A stretch of DNA of 64,000 nucleotides, from contig JANAVB010009599.1 of the NCBI GenBank assembly GCA_029216955.1, forward strand, positions 2,745,240 through 2,809,239. The letters run 5' to 3'. Position numbers and translations under genes: made by a program. This document shows, piece by piece, positions 31,996 to 43,821 of the stretch (positions are counted from its first letter, which is position 1; each line of letters starts with the position of its first letter). This DNA is from Iris pallida (taxonomy: Eukaryota; Streptophyta; Magnoliopsida; Asparagales; Iridaceae). Under the pieces are notes generated by a model. That model made no database searches, was not told where the DNA came from, and worked only from the letters and a program-made list of their open reading frames with translations.

Positions 31996-34116
31996 TGTAA
32001 CGACCCGCTCCGCCCTAGCGGAACGCCGATTCAAACAGCAAGTACAACGACTCAAACGAGCCGTCGACCCGAAGAGTTGGCATCGACTTGATGAAGAATC
32101 GATGCAAGGCTTACAGTGGCCCATCAAGATGAATCCAGACTTAGACTTTCAAAGGCGCACTCGGAGTATCGCTCGGCCGATACGAACATCGCTAAGGTGG
32201 GTGGCTCCGATGAACCCGTCTTTGCTTAGCCTAGACACATAACAATACAGACACTATCACGAGAATCGCTAGGTGATAACATCTTGCATGCTAATAAATG
32301 ACTCAACGCACCTAGCTAAGGGAATAATCCCATCTTGTATGCTTGTATAGAATATAGAAAGGAACTTGGAAAATGTGAACTCTCGCACTGCGCTCCACGC
32401 TCGTGCTAAGGCACAAGCTTACGTTCAAGTCCCTTATGCATTCAAACAATAAAATAATGAATGGTTTACAATAATGAAACGGGAAGACTATCAACATAGT
32501 CGTTCCGAGTAGAGTTTAGCAACATTGAAAGACTATGGAACCGATGGGTCGCCAAGGCGGCTCCCGCACTGGGAGTTGCGTAATGCTTGAATGAATGAAT
32601 CAACGAATGAATGAATGAATGAATGAATACGTGAATGAATCAATGAATGAACGAACAAGTGAAAGAAAGAAAGAAAAGAATGAATACATGAAAGATAAGA
32701 AAGGAAAGAATGGTTAGCGACAGGTGTGACGGGCACGTGCAACGGGGCTCGCTACCCGCACTGCACGGACGCCAACCTGGTCGATAACGCATTATGGCTA
32801 AGGGTTAGCATACGGCTCGGAGATAGCCATTAAGTTAAAATGACAAGATAATACGAAATGGTCGTGGATAAACGGCACGGGCGATGGGGGGAATACCGTG
32901 GCCGTCATGAGGAAGGATTCTGCGGCACGGGCGATGGAGGGGAAAACCATGGCCGGCCTAGGCGGAATCAAAATGGGGCTTACGGGCTGCCTGGGTGCGG
33001 GCTTGGGCACCAGAAGACGTAAGTGCAGGGTATATTCAAGAGACTTAACGGGGTGTACCTGCCATCACCCTATGCTAAGTTGAGAAATACCAAGGGGATA
33101 TGTCCAAATGGCTTGTGATGCCAGCGACCGGTGTATATAGATTAAGTGGGCTTTCCTGGTGGCTATCCACGTGCAAGTCCTTGCATTGAAATCAAAGTAG
33201 TCTATGTAAAATAAACAAGTGCCTCCTGAACATGCTAAAAATGTAACACCCTGAACATGCTTGCAATGTAACATACCAAGTAAATAAAGAGTAATTCATA
33301 CAAAATGAGTTAGAGAACGTGCCTACGACATGCTAGAATCTGAGGCAGGGACACACCCTTAACATTGAATGTTTACATGAATCACGTTAACTTACTACAT
33401 GTGAATTGTTGACTAACTTGGTTTACTTTGGACAGGGAAGGCCGGACGGTAAGTATGGGTAAGTCGTGCATGTATTTCCATATGACACTTGAATTCTGCA
33501 ACATAAGATAAGTCATGATATGTGCCATGGAATTGACCCTAAGGCAAGATTAGAAAGACAATAAATGATAGACGGTGGATGAAAGTAAATGGAACGTGTT
33601 TGGTAATGATAGCATTGTGGGCGAGCTAGCCTCCCTACCAGTGCATAACAATGTACTGATAACCCCACAATCTGCTTGCAGGATACAGGAGACGCCGACG
33701 GGTGCGGAACTTCCATCGAACGTGTTAAGGCGCGGAGTCAACTCCGGGGCCTTGGGATGTTGCAAGAAGCTGAAGCACCCTATACAGGACATAATGTATC
33801 GAAACATCGCCATGAATCATTCCATGTTGTAAGCCACTTGGCACGCCTTTTATGTCTTAGAGAGAGAGAGAGAGCTTGAGCGACTTGTAATATCGGCCTA
33901 GCGCCACTTGTAAACTTCTTGAATATCAATAAAGAGTTCGAATTCGCTTCTACTTGTGTTCATTTACTTTCCGCTGCAATGGGGACACTCTGTGCGACTC
34001 TGTGGCCCAGCTTAAATCGGTTGTTTCTGGACTTGGCCTTGCACGGGCGCGACCTAGGCCCGTGCGGTATCACGCCTTAGCGAGGACGATCGCTCCTACG
34101 GGAGCGGGACGTGACA
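31996..34116 (+). repeat. Element 1 3' LTR (2121 bp)
   Basis: Collinear with 3245-5354. It has the same GAAT microsatellite, splice-like modules and poly(A) signal (33928-33933), and ends GGGACGTGACA. The next bases (GTATATGTCAA) are Copia B RNase H coding sequence. Confidence 0.93.
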
Positions 34117-34532
34117 GTATATGTCAATTTCTTACGAAATCCTTGGTTTCATGGTTTAGTAAGAAACAAAACTCAGTTGCTCTTTCCACAACTGAGGCCG
34201 AATACATAGCGGCTGGATGTTGTTGTGCACAAATTTTTTGGATGACACAAACACTTGTAGACTAAGGCATTTCTTCAAATAGTATCTCTATCAAGTGTGA
34301 CAACACTAGCTCTGTTAATCTCATAAAAAACTTGATTTGTCAGTCACGCACCAAATATATTGAGATTAGATATCACTTTCTAAGAGACCACTAACAAGAA
34401 GGGTACATTCATCTTAAGTTTATTGATACTACATATCAACTTGCGGAAATCTTTACTAAGCCTCTACCCGAGGATCGTTTCATCTTTCTTTCTCAAGAAT
34501 TAGGCATTCTAAATCTTGAATCCCGTTTTTAA
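34117..34532 (+). pseudogene. pol: Copia B: C-terminal end of pol (RNase H), truncated
   Basis: The frame starts at the element 1 junction with 'CQFLTKSLVSWFSKKQ' and 'STTEAEYIAAG', the C-terminal RNase H of Ty1/copia pol. It continues to '...KPLPEDRF' and 'LSQELGIL' and stops at 34530-34532. In-frame stops are TAA 34263-34265 and TAA 34392-34394. The second falls in the 'RDH*Q' position that is also a stop in element 5 (42128-42130). The upstream pol is missing, removed by insertion or rearrangement at element 1. Confidence 0.9.
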
Positions 34533-35015
34533 AATCTCTGTTGACTGGTACGCCGACGGTATACACCGGAGTTTCGATAGTATACCAAATTTTGTTCACA
34601 GTAAGTTTCTGTCCACAAAATCGGCATATCGATAGAACAAACCGGAATACCGTCGGTATATCGTTTGGCATCATTCCTGCCAACAGTCGCCTCTTTCTTC
34701 TCTTAGGCCCCACAAAATCTCCTCCATTAATTCTTCCCTACTCTCATATCTCCCTCATTACATTCCCTCTCTCCTTTTTCACTTTCCATCTTATCACCTA
34801 CACCTTCTATCCCATCTCCTCCCTTTTCATTAACTCCCCTATCAAATTAACCCTCTTCTTAAAATGTCTCTTCATCTTCCCTCTATTTACTCATCCATCA
34901 AATCATCACCACTTTTCAAACACATCTCTTCATCTTCCCTCTATTAACTCTATTCATTTCCAACCTCTCTCTCTTCCCCATATATTTTCAACTCTTCACC
35001 TTATCCTCTTCCCTA
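34533..35015 (+). other. Copia B spacer after pol, with ATACCG palindromes
   Basis: At 34545-34665 are copies of the same repeat as the Copia A LTR (CGACGGTATAC, ACCGTCGGTATA), on the opposite strand. The rest (34690-35015) is C/T-rich leader-like sequence leading toward the extra ORF, which resumes at 54551 after element 5. CCCTA at 35011-35015 is the element 5 target duplication. Confidence 0.75.
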
Positions 35016-35961
35016 TGTTGACCCAAACTAGATCATAGTCAACCAAATATTGACAAATTGACAATATGTTACTTGTCATAATTCAATATGACATATTAAG
35101 ATAAAACTTAGTGCAAGACGGACGTCGTCTCTCTCTTGCAGCGTACTCGTTTTTAAAGTCTGTACTATTTTAGATTTATTGAGTCTAGCTAAATGTAAAC
35201 TGAGTAGCACTGGGTATTCTTAGCTTAAACCTTTATTTCTAAACAAACCCAAAGCTCCACTAAAAGCCAAACTAGCCCACAAAGCCCATTTGAACATTCT
35301 GTCCTATGGAGACAGAGTTCAGGCCGAACTCTGCCCCACACAGAGTTCGGGACGAACTCTGCCCCCTGATTTTTAGGATCCAAATTTTTAGGGTTTGCTA
35401 TATGCTAGTTGTCCAACGGCCAAAAATTTGAATTCATGGCACAGAATTCTGGCCGAATTCTGCTTATTCCAACTAGTATAATTAGCCTTGAATTCTCTCA
35501 TTTTCAATCATCCAATTATCTCTTCTTCTCTTCTCTATAAGCCTCATACAAGCCTTAACCTTCTCATCTACTAGCCACAAGCTTCCTAAGCCTAAAAGTG
35601 CTCAGTGCTATTCAGTTAGAAATTTGTGCAAGAGTCAAGAAAGTCGCTTAGAAAATTCTAAGCTTCGCCACAGCGATCTTTGTAAGAAGTTGACGTGCTC
35701 TTCTGAAGAAAAGGCACCGGGTGTAACTACTATTTCACAAATAGTGGATTTAATCCTGAGCTAGAGTTCTCAGGCCTGGACTAGTCCTCCACGAGGAAAA
35801 CTAGGTTAAAAATGACTGTGTTTGCGTATGCTCTCTTGATCTTTTTATTTTCTCATTTACTACTCTGATTATTTACTGTTAGTGAAAAGAGTTATTTTTA
35901 GTTGGTCATTATTTTTATAAACTCTATTCACTCCCCTCTAGAGTTGCCTATCCGTTCTTCA
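35016..35961 (+). repeat. Element 5 5' LTR (946 bp)
   Basis: Contains AGAGTTC-type palindromes (35314-35332, 35342-35360) and a related AGAATTCTGGCCGAATTCT (about 35444-35462). The TATA region reads TATAATTAGCC (35477-35487), whereas the 3' LTR has TATAAATAGGCC, so the 5' promoter appears mutated. Confidence 0.95.
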
Positions 35962-35963
35962 AT

Positions 35964-35975
35964 TGGTATCAGAGC
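35964..35975 (+). other. Primer-binding site, initiator tRNA-Met (element 5)
   Basis: TGGTATCAGAGC lies two bases after the LTR end at 35961. Confidence 0.93.
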
Positions 35976-36015
35976 TCTGTTCTCTTAACAAGGACTAACA
36001 TCCTAGAGCTGATCT

Positions 36016-38760
36016 ATGGCAACCACACAACCTATGTTTTCCAACCATGGTGAGGGACAGTCCACTCATAGACTACCCCTATTTGATGGAACCAACTACA
36101 CCTATTAGAAAACTAGGATGAGTTTCTATCTCAAGTCTCTAGACTTTTACCTGTGGACCATTGTCATCGATGGTTACAAAAAGTCCGTCAGAATAGTTAT
36201 CGAGGGAGATCTCATCGAAAAATCCAACGACAAATATTCTGACGAGAAAAAGAAACAGACGAGTCTAGATGCTAGAGCTATTAATGCTCTTTTCTGTACA
36301 ATAGACAGGAATGAATTTAACAAGGTCTCAACATGCACCACCTCGCATGAAGTGTGGAAGCTTCTGGAAGTGACGCATAAGGGAACTGTTAGGGTTATAT
36401 ACTAAAAGCATCACTTTTTAGTAACCTTATTTCCTTAAATTTTGAATGAGAATCATATGGGCAAATGTTTGCATATTGTATTTGTTGCAAGTGTTAATAC
36501 AAATGTCTAATATTCTATATTGTAGATAATATGGTGTGTGGTGTCACACAGAAGATCATATTATCAGTTCCCTATGGAGTATATAAATAGTTCACAACCT
36601 AGATGGACTTGGACAATCTATTGGAAAGGTTATAGTGCAATCTGGTATTAGTCTATCTTGACTATAGGTTTACACTAGTACACTTTGTGTGTATTGAACA
36701 GGACCACTTGAGGTTATTCTCTTTGTACTGACTACATAAGAGAACAAACACCTCTGTTATTATGGATGCTTGTGCTCTTAACCCGGATATAATAACGGAC
36801 ATGTATATGCAGTGTGTATTATTTTGACTCATAAAAGAGTGAGATTCATTATGGATCAACAACCTCTATGAATTGGGTAATAACATTGTATGTATGATGG
36901 GCTGTTGATTATAAATGGAATCCATGTCCCGATACATCGGGTTGATGATGTCCCTTTAAGGAGCTCATAAGGATTGTCATGTAAACCCAGCAGGTGGATT
37001 ATATCCGACATGACAAATAAAGTTAAGCGGTACTGCTTAAGGATAAAAGATGTCGAATCAATATAGTTGTCAGTAACTTAATTTGATCGACGGACATACG
37101 ATATCTTAACATGGGGAGCCAAACGAGCATATAATAAAAGGAGCCCACAAACATAATTTGGGATTAGGGAGGTAGTGCAACAATAGCTCATTAGTAGACC
37201 GAGCTATTGTTAATGGGCCTGGATTGTGTGTTCGGGCTGAACACGGGATATCCAGATCCGTTAGGAGTCCTAACCCTAATTTTTCCTCATGGTCCCTGTC
37301 GTAGCCTATATATATCCTCTATTCTCTGGCCGCCACATTACCGATCAGAAATCTAAAACTTTCTCTAAATTCGTGATTCACGTAAGGAGAGAAAGAGAGG
37401 GCTGCCAAGAAGAAGAAAAGGTTGGGAGATCGTCGCCCACACGACGTCCAACTTGAGGAAGGAATACGTGCAGAAGATCTTGGGGTCGTCCGCTCGAGAT
37501 TGCCAGGAATTACTTGTCTCCTTTCCGCCGTAGGTATAATTTGTGAACCCTAGTTTCCGCCTATGAAGGGTTAGAACACGTATTAGATCTGTTTAACTTT
37601 CTATCGATCAATACGCACACCAAAGGAAGGGTCCTGGGCATCCCCAGTACCATCAGGAACCGCTCAAGGCAAGGAATCTAAGATCAGTCGTCTAACTCAA
37701 GAATACAAGGCATTCAAGATGAAGCCGAATGAGACGGTCACTCAAATGTTCACAAGGTTCCTTGACGTCATCAATCCTCTGTCATCTCTTGGCAAATAAT
37801 ACTCCAATCATGAGAAGATCCGCAAGTTACTTAGGAGGCTACCGAAGATCTGGAACCCTAAGGTAACAGCAATTATAGAAGGCAATGATCTCACCAAAAT
37901 GTCTATGAAAACTTTGATGGGAAAGCTGATGACCCACGAGCTCGACCTCAAAGACTTCGACGAACCTGCTCTAAAGGCAAAAGAGATTGCCCTAAAAGCT
38001 CATCGTCGAAGGGCTGATCCTGAAGAGACTGACGATGACAATTCAGAAGGTGATGATCAAGCTCTTTTAGTCCGTAACTTCAAAAAGTTCTTTCGTTTCA
38101 ATCGAAAGAAGAAAGAACAACAAGAAGACGACGAGGAAGAACCAACGTGCTACGGCTGCAAAAAGACTGGACATGTTCGAAAGGACTGCCCCTTTGTAAA
38201 AAAAAGGTAACAAATATGAGAAGCCCTACAAGAAGCCCTCTTTGTGAAAGTATGCCAACACTAGTATTTAGCACGAAAATGAAGCCAGTAATTCTAAGAA
38301 AGAAGATGACTCTCCTCGAGACACTGCTAATGTCTGCCTAATGACAACATCCGATAAGGTAACTGGCGAAACTCTTGATGACTTTACATTTGATGAACTT
38401 GGCGATGCTTTTAATGACTTACTAAATGATCACAAGAAAGTCATTAGTAAATATAAGCATGCCAAGGAGAAAATCAAAGGCTATGAAATAGATATTCATA
38501 ATCTTTCTTCTTTACTTGATAATATTAGAGACATTCCACCCACGGAAGTCACTAATGAGGTGTCCAAGCTTAAATTAAGCTTACATGATGCCGAAGCACT
38601 TATTGAGAAGCAAACATGCGAGATCTCAGCACTCAACAAAGAGCTTGCTGAAGAAAAAAACAAACACAAGATCTCTATTGCTAAGATTAATGGTCTGAAT
38701 GCTAAGTGCAATGAACTAAATGCTGTCTCTAAGAAATTAGAGATCAGATTGGGGAAATAG
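36016..38760 (+). pseudogene. gag: Element 5 gag (interrupted by a solo LTR)
   Basis: The ATG at 36016 opens a Copia Gag frame. A TAG near 36106 replaces an expected Trp codon. The solo LTR at 36387-37655 splits the frame, and reading resumes in phase at 37661. A TAA near 37797 follows 'LSSLGK'. The zinc knuckle CYGCKKTGHVRKDCP is at about 38150-38194. An extra A in the run after it (about 38200) shifts the frame, and the frame 38341-38760 then encodes a charged, helical, probably coiled-coil segment, stopping at 38760. Copia A gag has the same order. It is not functional. Confidence 0.88.
36387..37655 (+). mobile_element. Solo LTR, family 6, copy a (1269 bp)
   Basis: TGTTAGGGTTATATACT ... 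CCAGTACCATCA, flanked by GGAAC (36382-36386, 37656-37660). A TATA-like run (TATATATAT, about 37307-37315) precedes the pyrimidine-rich 5' region, as in an LTR promoter. No internal region or partner LTR is present. A second copy is at 43466-52258. Confidence 0.9.
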
Positions 38761-39239
38761 GTTACTCAACCTCAAACCCAATCTCACAGTCACAAAACAC
38801 ACACAAAACACCAGACCACTCATAATAGTAAAATACGTCACCCACATGCATCACGTAACTATGCTTATATGTACACGTACTCCTATGCAGTACGTAAACC
38901 ACATGCACGTAGACATCATCTCAACCTACCCATAACTATTATCCTGCTACTGCACATAGTCATAACTATTATCCTGCTGCTACACATAGTCACTATCCTG
39001 CTGTTTCACAAAGCTATCACCATACTTCATATAGACATCACTATCAACCTGCTCCTAACACAAATAGGCATGCTACTTGCATATACTATGGATTATATGG
39101 TCATATCTCACTACAATATAGAATTAGAAAATTAGTTGATATTAATCTATATGCATGGATACCGAAGACTAACATTTCAGGACCCACAAGAACTTGGGTA
39201 CCAAAGGTCACATCTACTCGTGATGTAGGTGGACCTTCC
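38761..39239 (+). other. Element 5 gag-protease linker (degraded)
   Basis: Between gag and protease: CA-rich sequence with repeated 'CATAACTATTATCCTGCT' units (about 38928-39005), probably eroded Tyr/His/Pro-rich coding sequence. 'ACTTGGGTACCAAAGGT' near 39195 matches the linker before the Copia protease. There is no intact frame. Confidence 0.65.
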
Positions 39240-42200
39240 TTCTTCAACTAAAAGCAAGTGGATTCTCGATAGTGGATGCTCGCGACATATGACGGAAGAC
39301 ACAAATCTTTTTTGCAACACTATCGATGAAGAGGGAAGGATATGTATCCTTCAGTAACAATTTAAAGGGCTACATCATAGGTAATGGTACTATTGGTTAT
39401 CCTCCTTCTCCTGTAATAAAGGATGTCTGCTTAGTGACCGAGTTAAAGCATAACCTGCTCAGTATAAGTCATCTTGCTGATCATGGATATGATATTAACT
39501 TTGGAAAGAATAAATGCAACATTTATGATAGGTCAACTAGAGACATTGCTTTTGAAGGGATAAGAGAAGATAACATTTATATTTTCTATCTATCTAGAAA
39601 TATTAACAGTGCAGGAAGATGCCTCTACGCCCACAATGATAAAAGATTTTTATGGCACCAGCGTCTTGGTCATGCCAATATGGAGACTATATCCAGGCTA
39701 TCGACAAAGAAGCTAGTAAGAGGTCTGCCCGATATTACATTCAAGAATGATATGGTATGTGCCGAACGTGAACTGAATAAGACAACCAAATCTTCATTTA
39801 AATCCATAAACACTATAAGTACTACTAGACCCTTGCAATTACTGCACATGGACTTATTTGGTCCCAGTAGAGTAGCCAGTCTTGGTGGAAAACTTTATGC
39901 TTTTGTTATTGTAGATGATTTTTTCAAGATTTACTTGAGTTTTCTTCCTTACAAACAAAAGTGATACTATTTCAGTTTTTAAAATCTTTGCCAAAAATAT
40001 CTAAAATGAAAAAGGCTACATGATTACTCGAATCTGAAGTGATCATGGAGGCGAATTCGAAAATTCTGATTTTGAAAAGTTTTGCAAAACAAATGGTTTT
40101 GATCATGAGTTTTCTTGTCCTAGAACTCCTCAACAAAATGGTGTTGTGGAGCGGAAGAATAGGACTCTTGGAGATATGGCTAGAGTCATGTTGAATAAAT
40201 TTTTACTTCTGAAATATTTTTGGGCAGAAGCTGTCAGTACAACTTGACATGTTTTAAATAGGGTGCTTATTCGACCTATTTCGAAGAAAACACACTATGA
40301 ACTTTGGTTTGGAAGGACTCCTAATGTCTCTTATTTTAGAGTGTTCGGTTGTCGCTGTTTTATCCTAAATACCAAAGACAACTTAGGCAAGTTAGATGCC
40401 AAAGTTGACGATGGTATTTTTCTTGGCTATGCTGCCAAGAGTAAGGGATATAGAGTGTTCAACAAACGTTCAATGATTGTAGAAGAATTTACTAATGTGT
40501 CTTTTGATGAGGAAAATAGTACAGCGGCTATCCCCGACGATGATGTTGAACCATCAACTTCCACACCGATGAATACCACCCCTAAAACCAATTCTATGGA
40601 GGGCTTACCGAAGAAGTTTGAGTTCAAGCCATCACACCCAGAAAACTTAGTAATAGGTAAGGTATCACGCGGAGTAAGTACTCGATCATCTTTAAGAGAT
40701 TATATTACTAGCACTGCTTTTATTTCGCAAATTGAGCCTAAAAATGTTTTAGAAGCTTTTAATGATGAATTCTGGATTTCCACTATGCAAGAAGAACTCA
40801 ACCAATTCGAAAGAAGCCAGGTCTTGGAACTTGTTCCGAAACCGGCTAACCATTTGATTATTGGTACTAAATAGGTTTTTCATAACAAATTAAATAAAGA
40901 TGATTCAGTTACTCGCAACAAAGCGCGTCTAGTAGCTCAAGGATACAACTAAGAGGAAGGTATCGACTACGATGAGACGTATGCTCTAGTTGCAAGACTT
41001 GAATCCATTCGGATGCTTTGTGCCTTTGCAAATTTTCAAAATTTTAAACTCTTTGAAATGGATGTAAAAAGTGCTTTTCTGAATAGTTTTTATTAAAGAG
41101 GAAGTCTTTGTAAGACAACCCCCTGGTTTTGAAAATCATAAATTTCTCGACCACGTTTTCAAGCTCAAGAAAGCACTCTATGGCCTCAAACAAGCCCCCA
41201 GAGCTTGGTATGAACGCCTAAGCAATTTCTTACTAGATAAAGGTTTTTCAAAAAAAAATTGACACTACACTTTTTATCAAAACTTTTCAAGACACCATTC
41301 TTTTAGTTTAAATTTATGTTGATGATATCATATTTGGGTCCACTAATAAAAATCTATGCCAAGATTTTGCTAAGTGTATGCAGAACGAATTTGATATGAG
41401 CATGATGGGGGAGCTCAATTACATTCTCGGACTGCAAGTCAAACAAACTTCGCAAGGAACATTCATCAGCCAGTCAAAATACACAAAGGATATGCTGAAG
41501 AAGTTTAATCTTGACAATGTCAAACCAATCAGCACTCCCATGGCTACTACGACCAAGTTGGACCCTGATGAAAGCGACAAACCTGTTGACCAATGTAAGT
41601 ATTAAGGTATGATTGGTAGTCTACTTTACATAACTGCTAGTCGTTCCGATATTATGTTTAGTATTTATCTGTGTGCTCGCTATCAAGCTAGTCCTAAGGA
41701 ATCATACATGTCCGCCGTTAAGCGTATCTTTCGATACCTTAAGGGTACTGTTACAGTGGGCTTGTGGTATCCCAAATCCACATCCTTTGACCTTATTGGT
41801 TATTCGGATGCTAATTTTGCGGGATGCAAAGTCGACCGTAAAAGTACGAACGACACGTGTCATTTATTAGGCAAGACTCTAGTCTCATGGTTTAGCAAGA
41901 AGCAAAATTTTGTCTCACTATCCACAACAGAAGCTGAATATATCGCAGCTGGTCGTTGTTGTGCACAAATTCTGTGGATGAAGCAAACCCTTGCAGACTA
42001 TAACATATCTTTTATGCACATTCCTATATTCTGTGATAACACTAGTGTTATCAACCTTACTAAGAACCCTATATGTCACTCACGCACGAAACACATTAAA
42101 ATTCGTCACCACTTTTTGCGTGATCATTAACAACATGGTACTATAAATTTAGAATTTATTGACACTGATCATCAGCTGGCAGATTTCTTTACAAAACCAC

Positions 42201-42268
42201 TATCCGAAAAGCGATTCAACTTTCTTTGTCGTGAATTAGGAATTTTGGATGAAACGGTTATTCATTAA
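39240..42268 (+). pseudogene. pol: Element 5 pol: protease, integrase, RT, RNase H (Ty1/copia order)
   Basis: Protease 'WILDSGCSRHM' at about 39259-39291. The 39326-39964 frame holds the GAG-pre-integrase 'WHQRLGHAN' and the integrase start 'LLHMDLFGP', but the zinc-finger CX2C reads 'VCAERE', lacking the second Cys. Later frames give 'PQQNGVVERKNRTL', 'GRTPNVSYFRVFGC', RT with '[10 protein letters not shown]', '[14 protein letters not shown]' and 'YVDDIIFG', and RNase H 'STTEAEYIAAG' at about 41920. Stops include TAG at 40872-40874, TAA near 40950, TAA 41603-41605 and TAA 42128-42130, plus frameshifts near 41090 and 41260. It is dead but complete in domain order. Confidence 0.93.
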
Positions 42269-43036
42269 ATTGGCCTGCATAAATATCGATTATATCATGT
42301 ATCTTTATGGTAACTTTGCTATGGGTACAAGACGAAGGGTCCTTCTGACAACAAGGTGTAAAAGCCTAAGTGACACGGTGCACTAGTCTTCGGGCTACCT
42401 CTAGCTGGGATCCGGCCCCTACAGCTACCCATGGCAGTTTTATCGTAATGATCGTTGTCATAAATCCTTATTTAATGGTTCAATTTCATTTGTAACTTAG
42501 TTAATTCAAAATTTTCTTAATTCAATTCCATTTATTACTTTCATGGTTTCTTTCACAATCACACTTTTGATTTTCATCAAACTTTTGCATATTTTTCCAT
42601 CTTTTACACTCCATCTATTTTTTTCAACACTTGGTCAATTTTTTTCTGTTTTGAGTTCTGGCCTCAGCACCCAGAACTCGGGCCGAACTCTGCCTCACAC
42701 AGAGTTCGGGCCGAGTTCGGTCTTCTGTTTCCAGAACCCCCAACTGTTCTCAACCATCCATTTATTTTGATCCCACGGTCCAGGATTAACCCGAACAGCT
42801 GACCCAACCTTCTTATTTTCAGGATTTCTCTTTTCTTTCTTCTCCATTGCCACCTCTAAACCCTCTCCAAGTTCATTCTCTCCAAACCCTAACCCTAGTT
42901 CTCTCAACTCTTTGATCTTTTACCCTCAAAATTTAAGGAGCTTAGGTTTGGGGCTATCCACTTCCATATTCTCCTACTCTTTTGAGGTATAATCTCTTAT
43001 TTTTTCATCCCAAATTTTAAATTTCTATCATTATTA
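42269..43036 (+). other. Element 5 spacer between pol and extra ORF
   Basis: Non-coding and T-rich. It holds palindromes at about 42671-42692 and 42699-42718 (AACTCGGGCCGAACTC, AGAGTTCGGGCCGAGTTC) of the same type as in this element's LTRs. Confidence 0.7.
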
Positions 43037-43821
43037 ATGGCACCTAGGTTGTTCAACAGAGGAAAGAGGGCTAAAATCGAGGGTGCTTCCTCATCGAACC
43101 CTCCTCCTTAAGATGTTCAACCCATTCATCCACTTTTTAATCCACCACCACCTCATGACCCCAACACGTTCAATGAACAAATTTTTGTTTCTTTGGAAGC
43201 TTCCAATGAATGGTTCAATGACTTTCGTTCTAGGAGCGTGTATGCGGGTCATCCTTCAATTTTACTATATTTTCTCGATATGACTCTTTATTTCATGACC
43301 TTTGTCTAGATGAGTTAGTATCTACATCATCTCTTATATATTTAAATGTTATCCAGATGTTTTACTACAATCTCACTTTTGACGACACACGAATCTATTC
43401 TCGTGTCGCCGAAATCGAAATCTCTTTTGATGACTTCGAACTTGCGAAATATCTCGAGATCCCGGTGTTAGGGTTATAAACTAAAAGCATCACTTTTTTA
43501 GTAACCTTATTTCCTTAAATTTTGAATGAGAATCATATGGGCAAATGTTTGCATATTGTATTTGTTGCAAGTGTTAATGCAAATGTCTGATATTCTATAT
43601 TATAGATAATATGGTGTGTGGTGTCACACAGAAGATCATATTATCAGTTTCCTATGGAGTATATAAATAGTTTACAACCTAGATGGACTTGGACAATCTA
43701 TTGGAAAGGTTGTAGTGTAATCTGGTATTAGTCTATCTTGACTACAGGTTTACACTAGTACACTTTGTGTGTATTGAACAGGACCACTTGAGGTTGTTCT
43801 TTTTGTACTGACTACATAAGA

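Larger units (their letters stand above)
3245..34116 (+). mobile_element. Element 1: non-coding LTR retrotransposon (Gypsy-type signals), split by element 2
   Basis: Two LTRs of 2110 and 2121 bp begin TGTAAYGACCCGCTCC and end GTGACA. The 5' LTR is followed by an initiator tRNA-Met PBS. The 3' LTR is preceded by the TCTCGAGGACGAGA hairpin and a purine-rich stretch typical of chromovirus-like Gypsy elements. Outside the nested element 2 the interior is only about 1.8 kb with no coding sequence, so the element is non-autonomous. The flanking 5-mers (GTTTT left, GTATA right) do not match. Sequence next to the PBS is shared with element 7. Confidence 0.85.
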
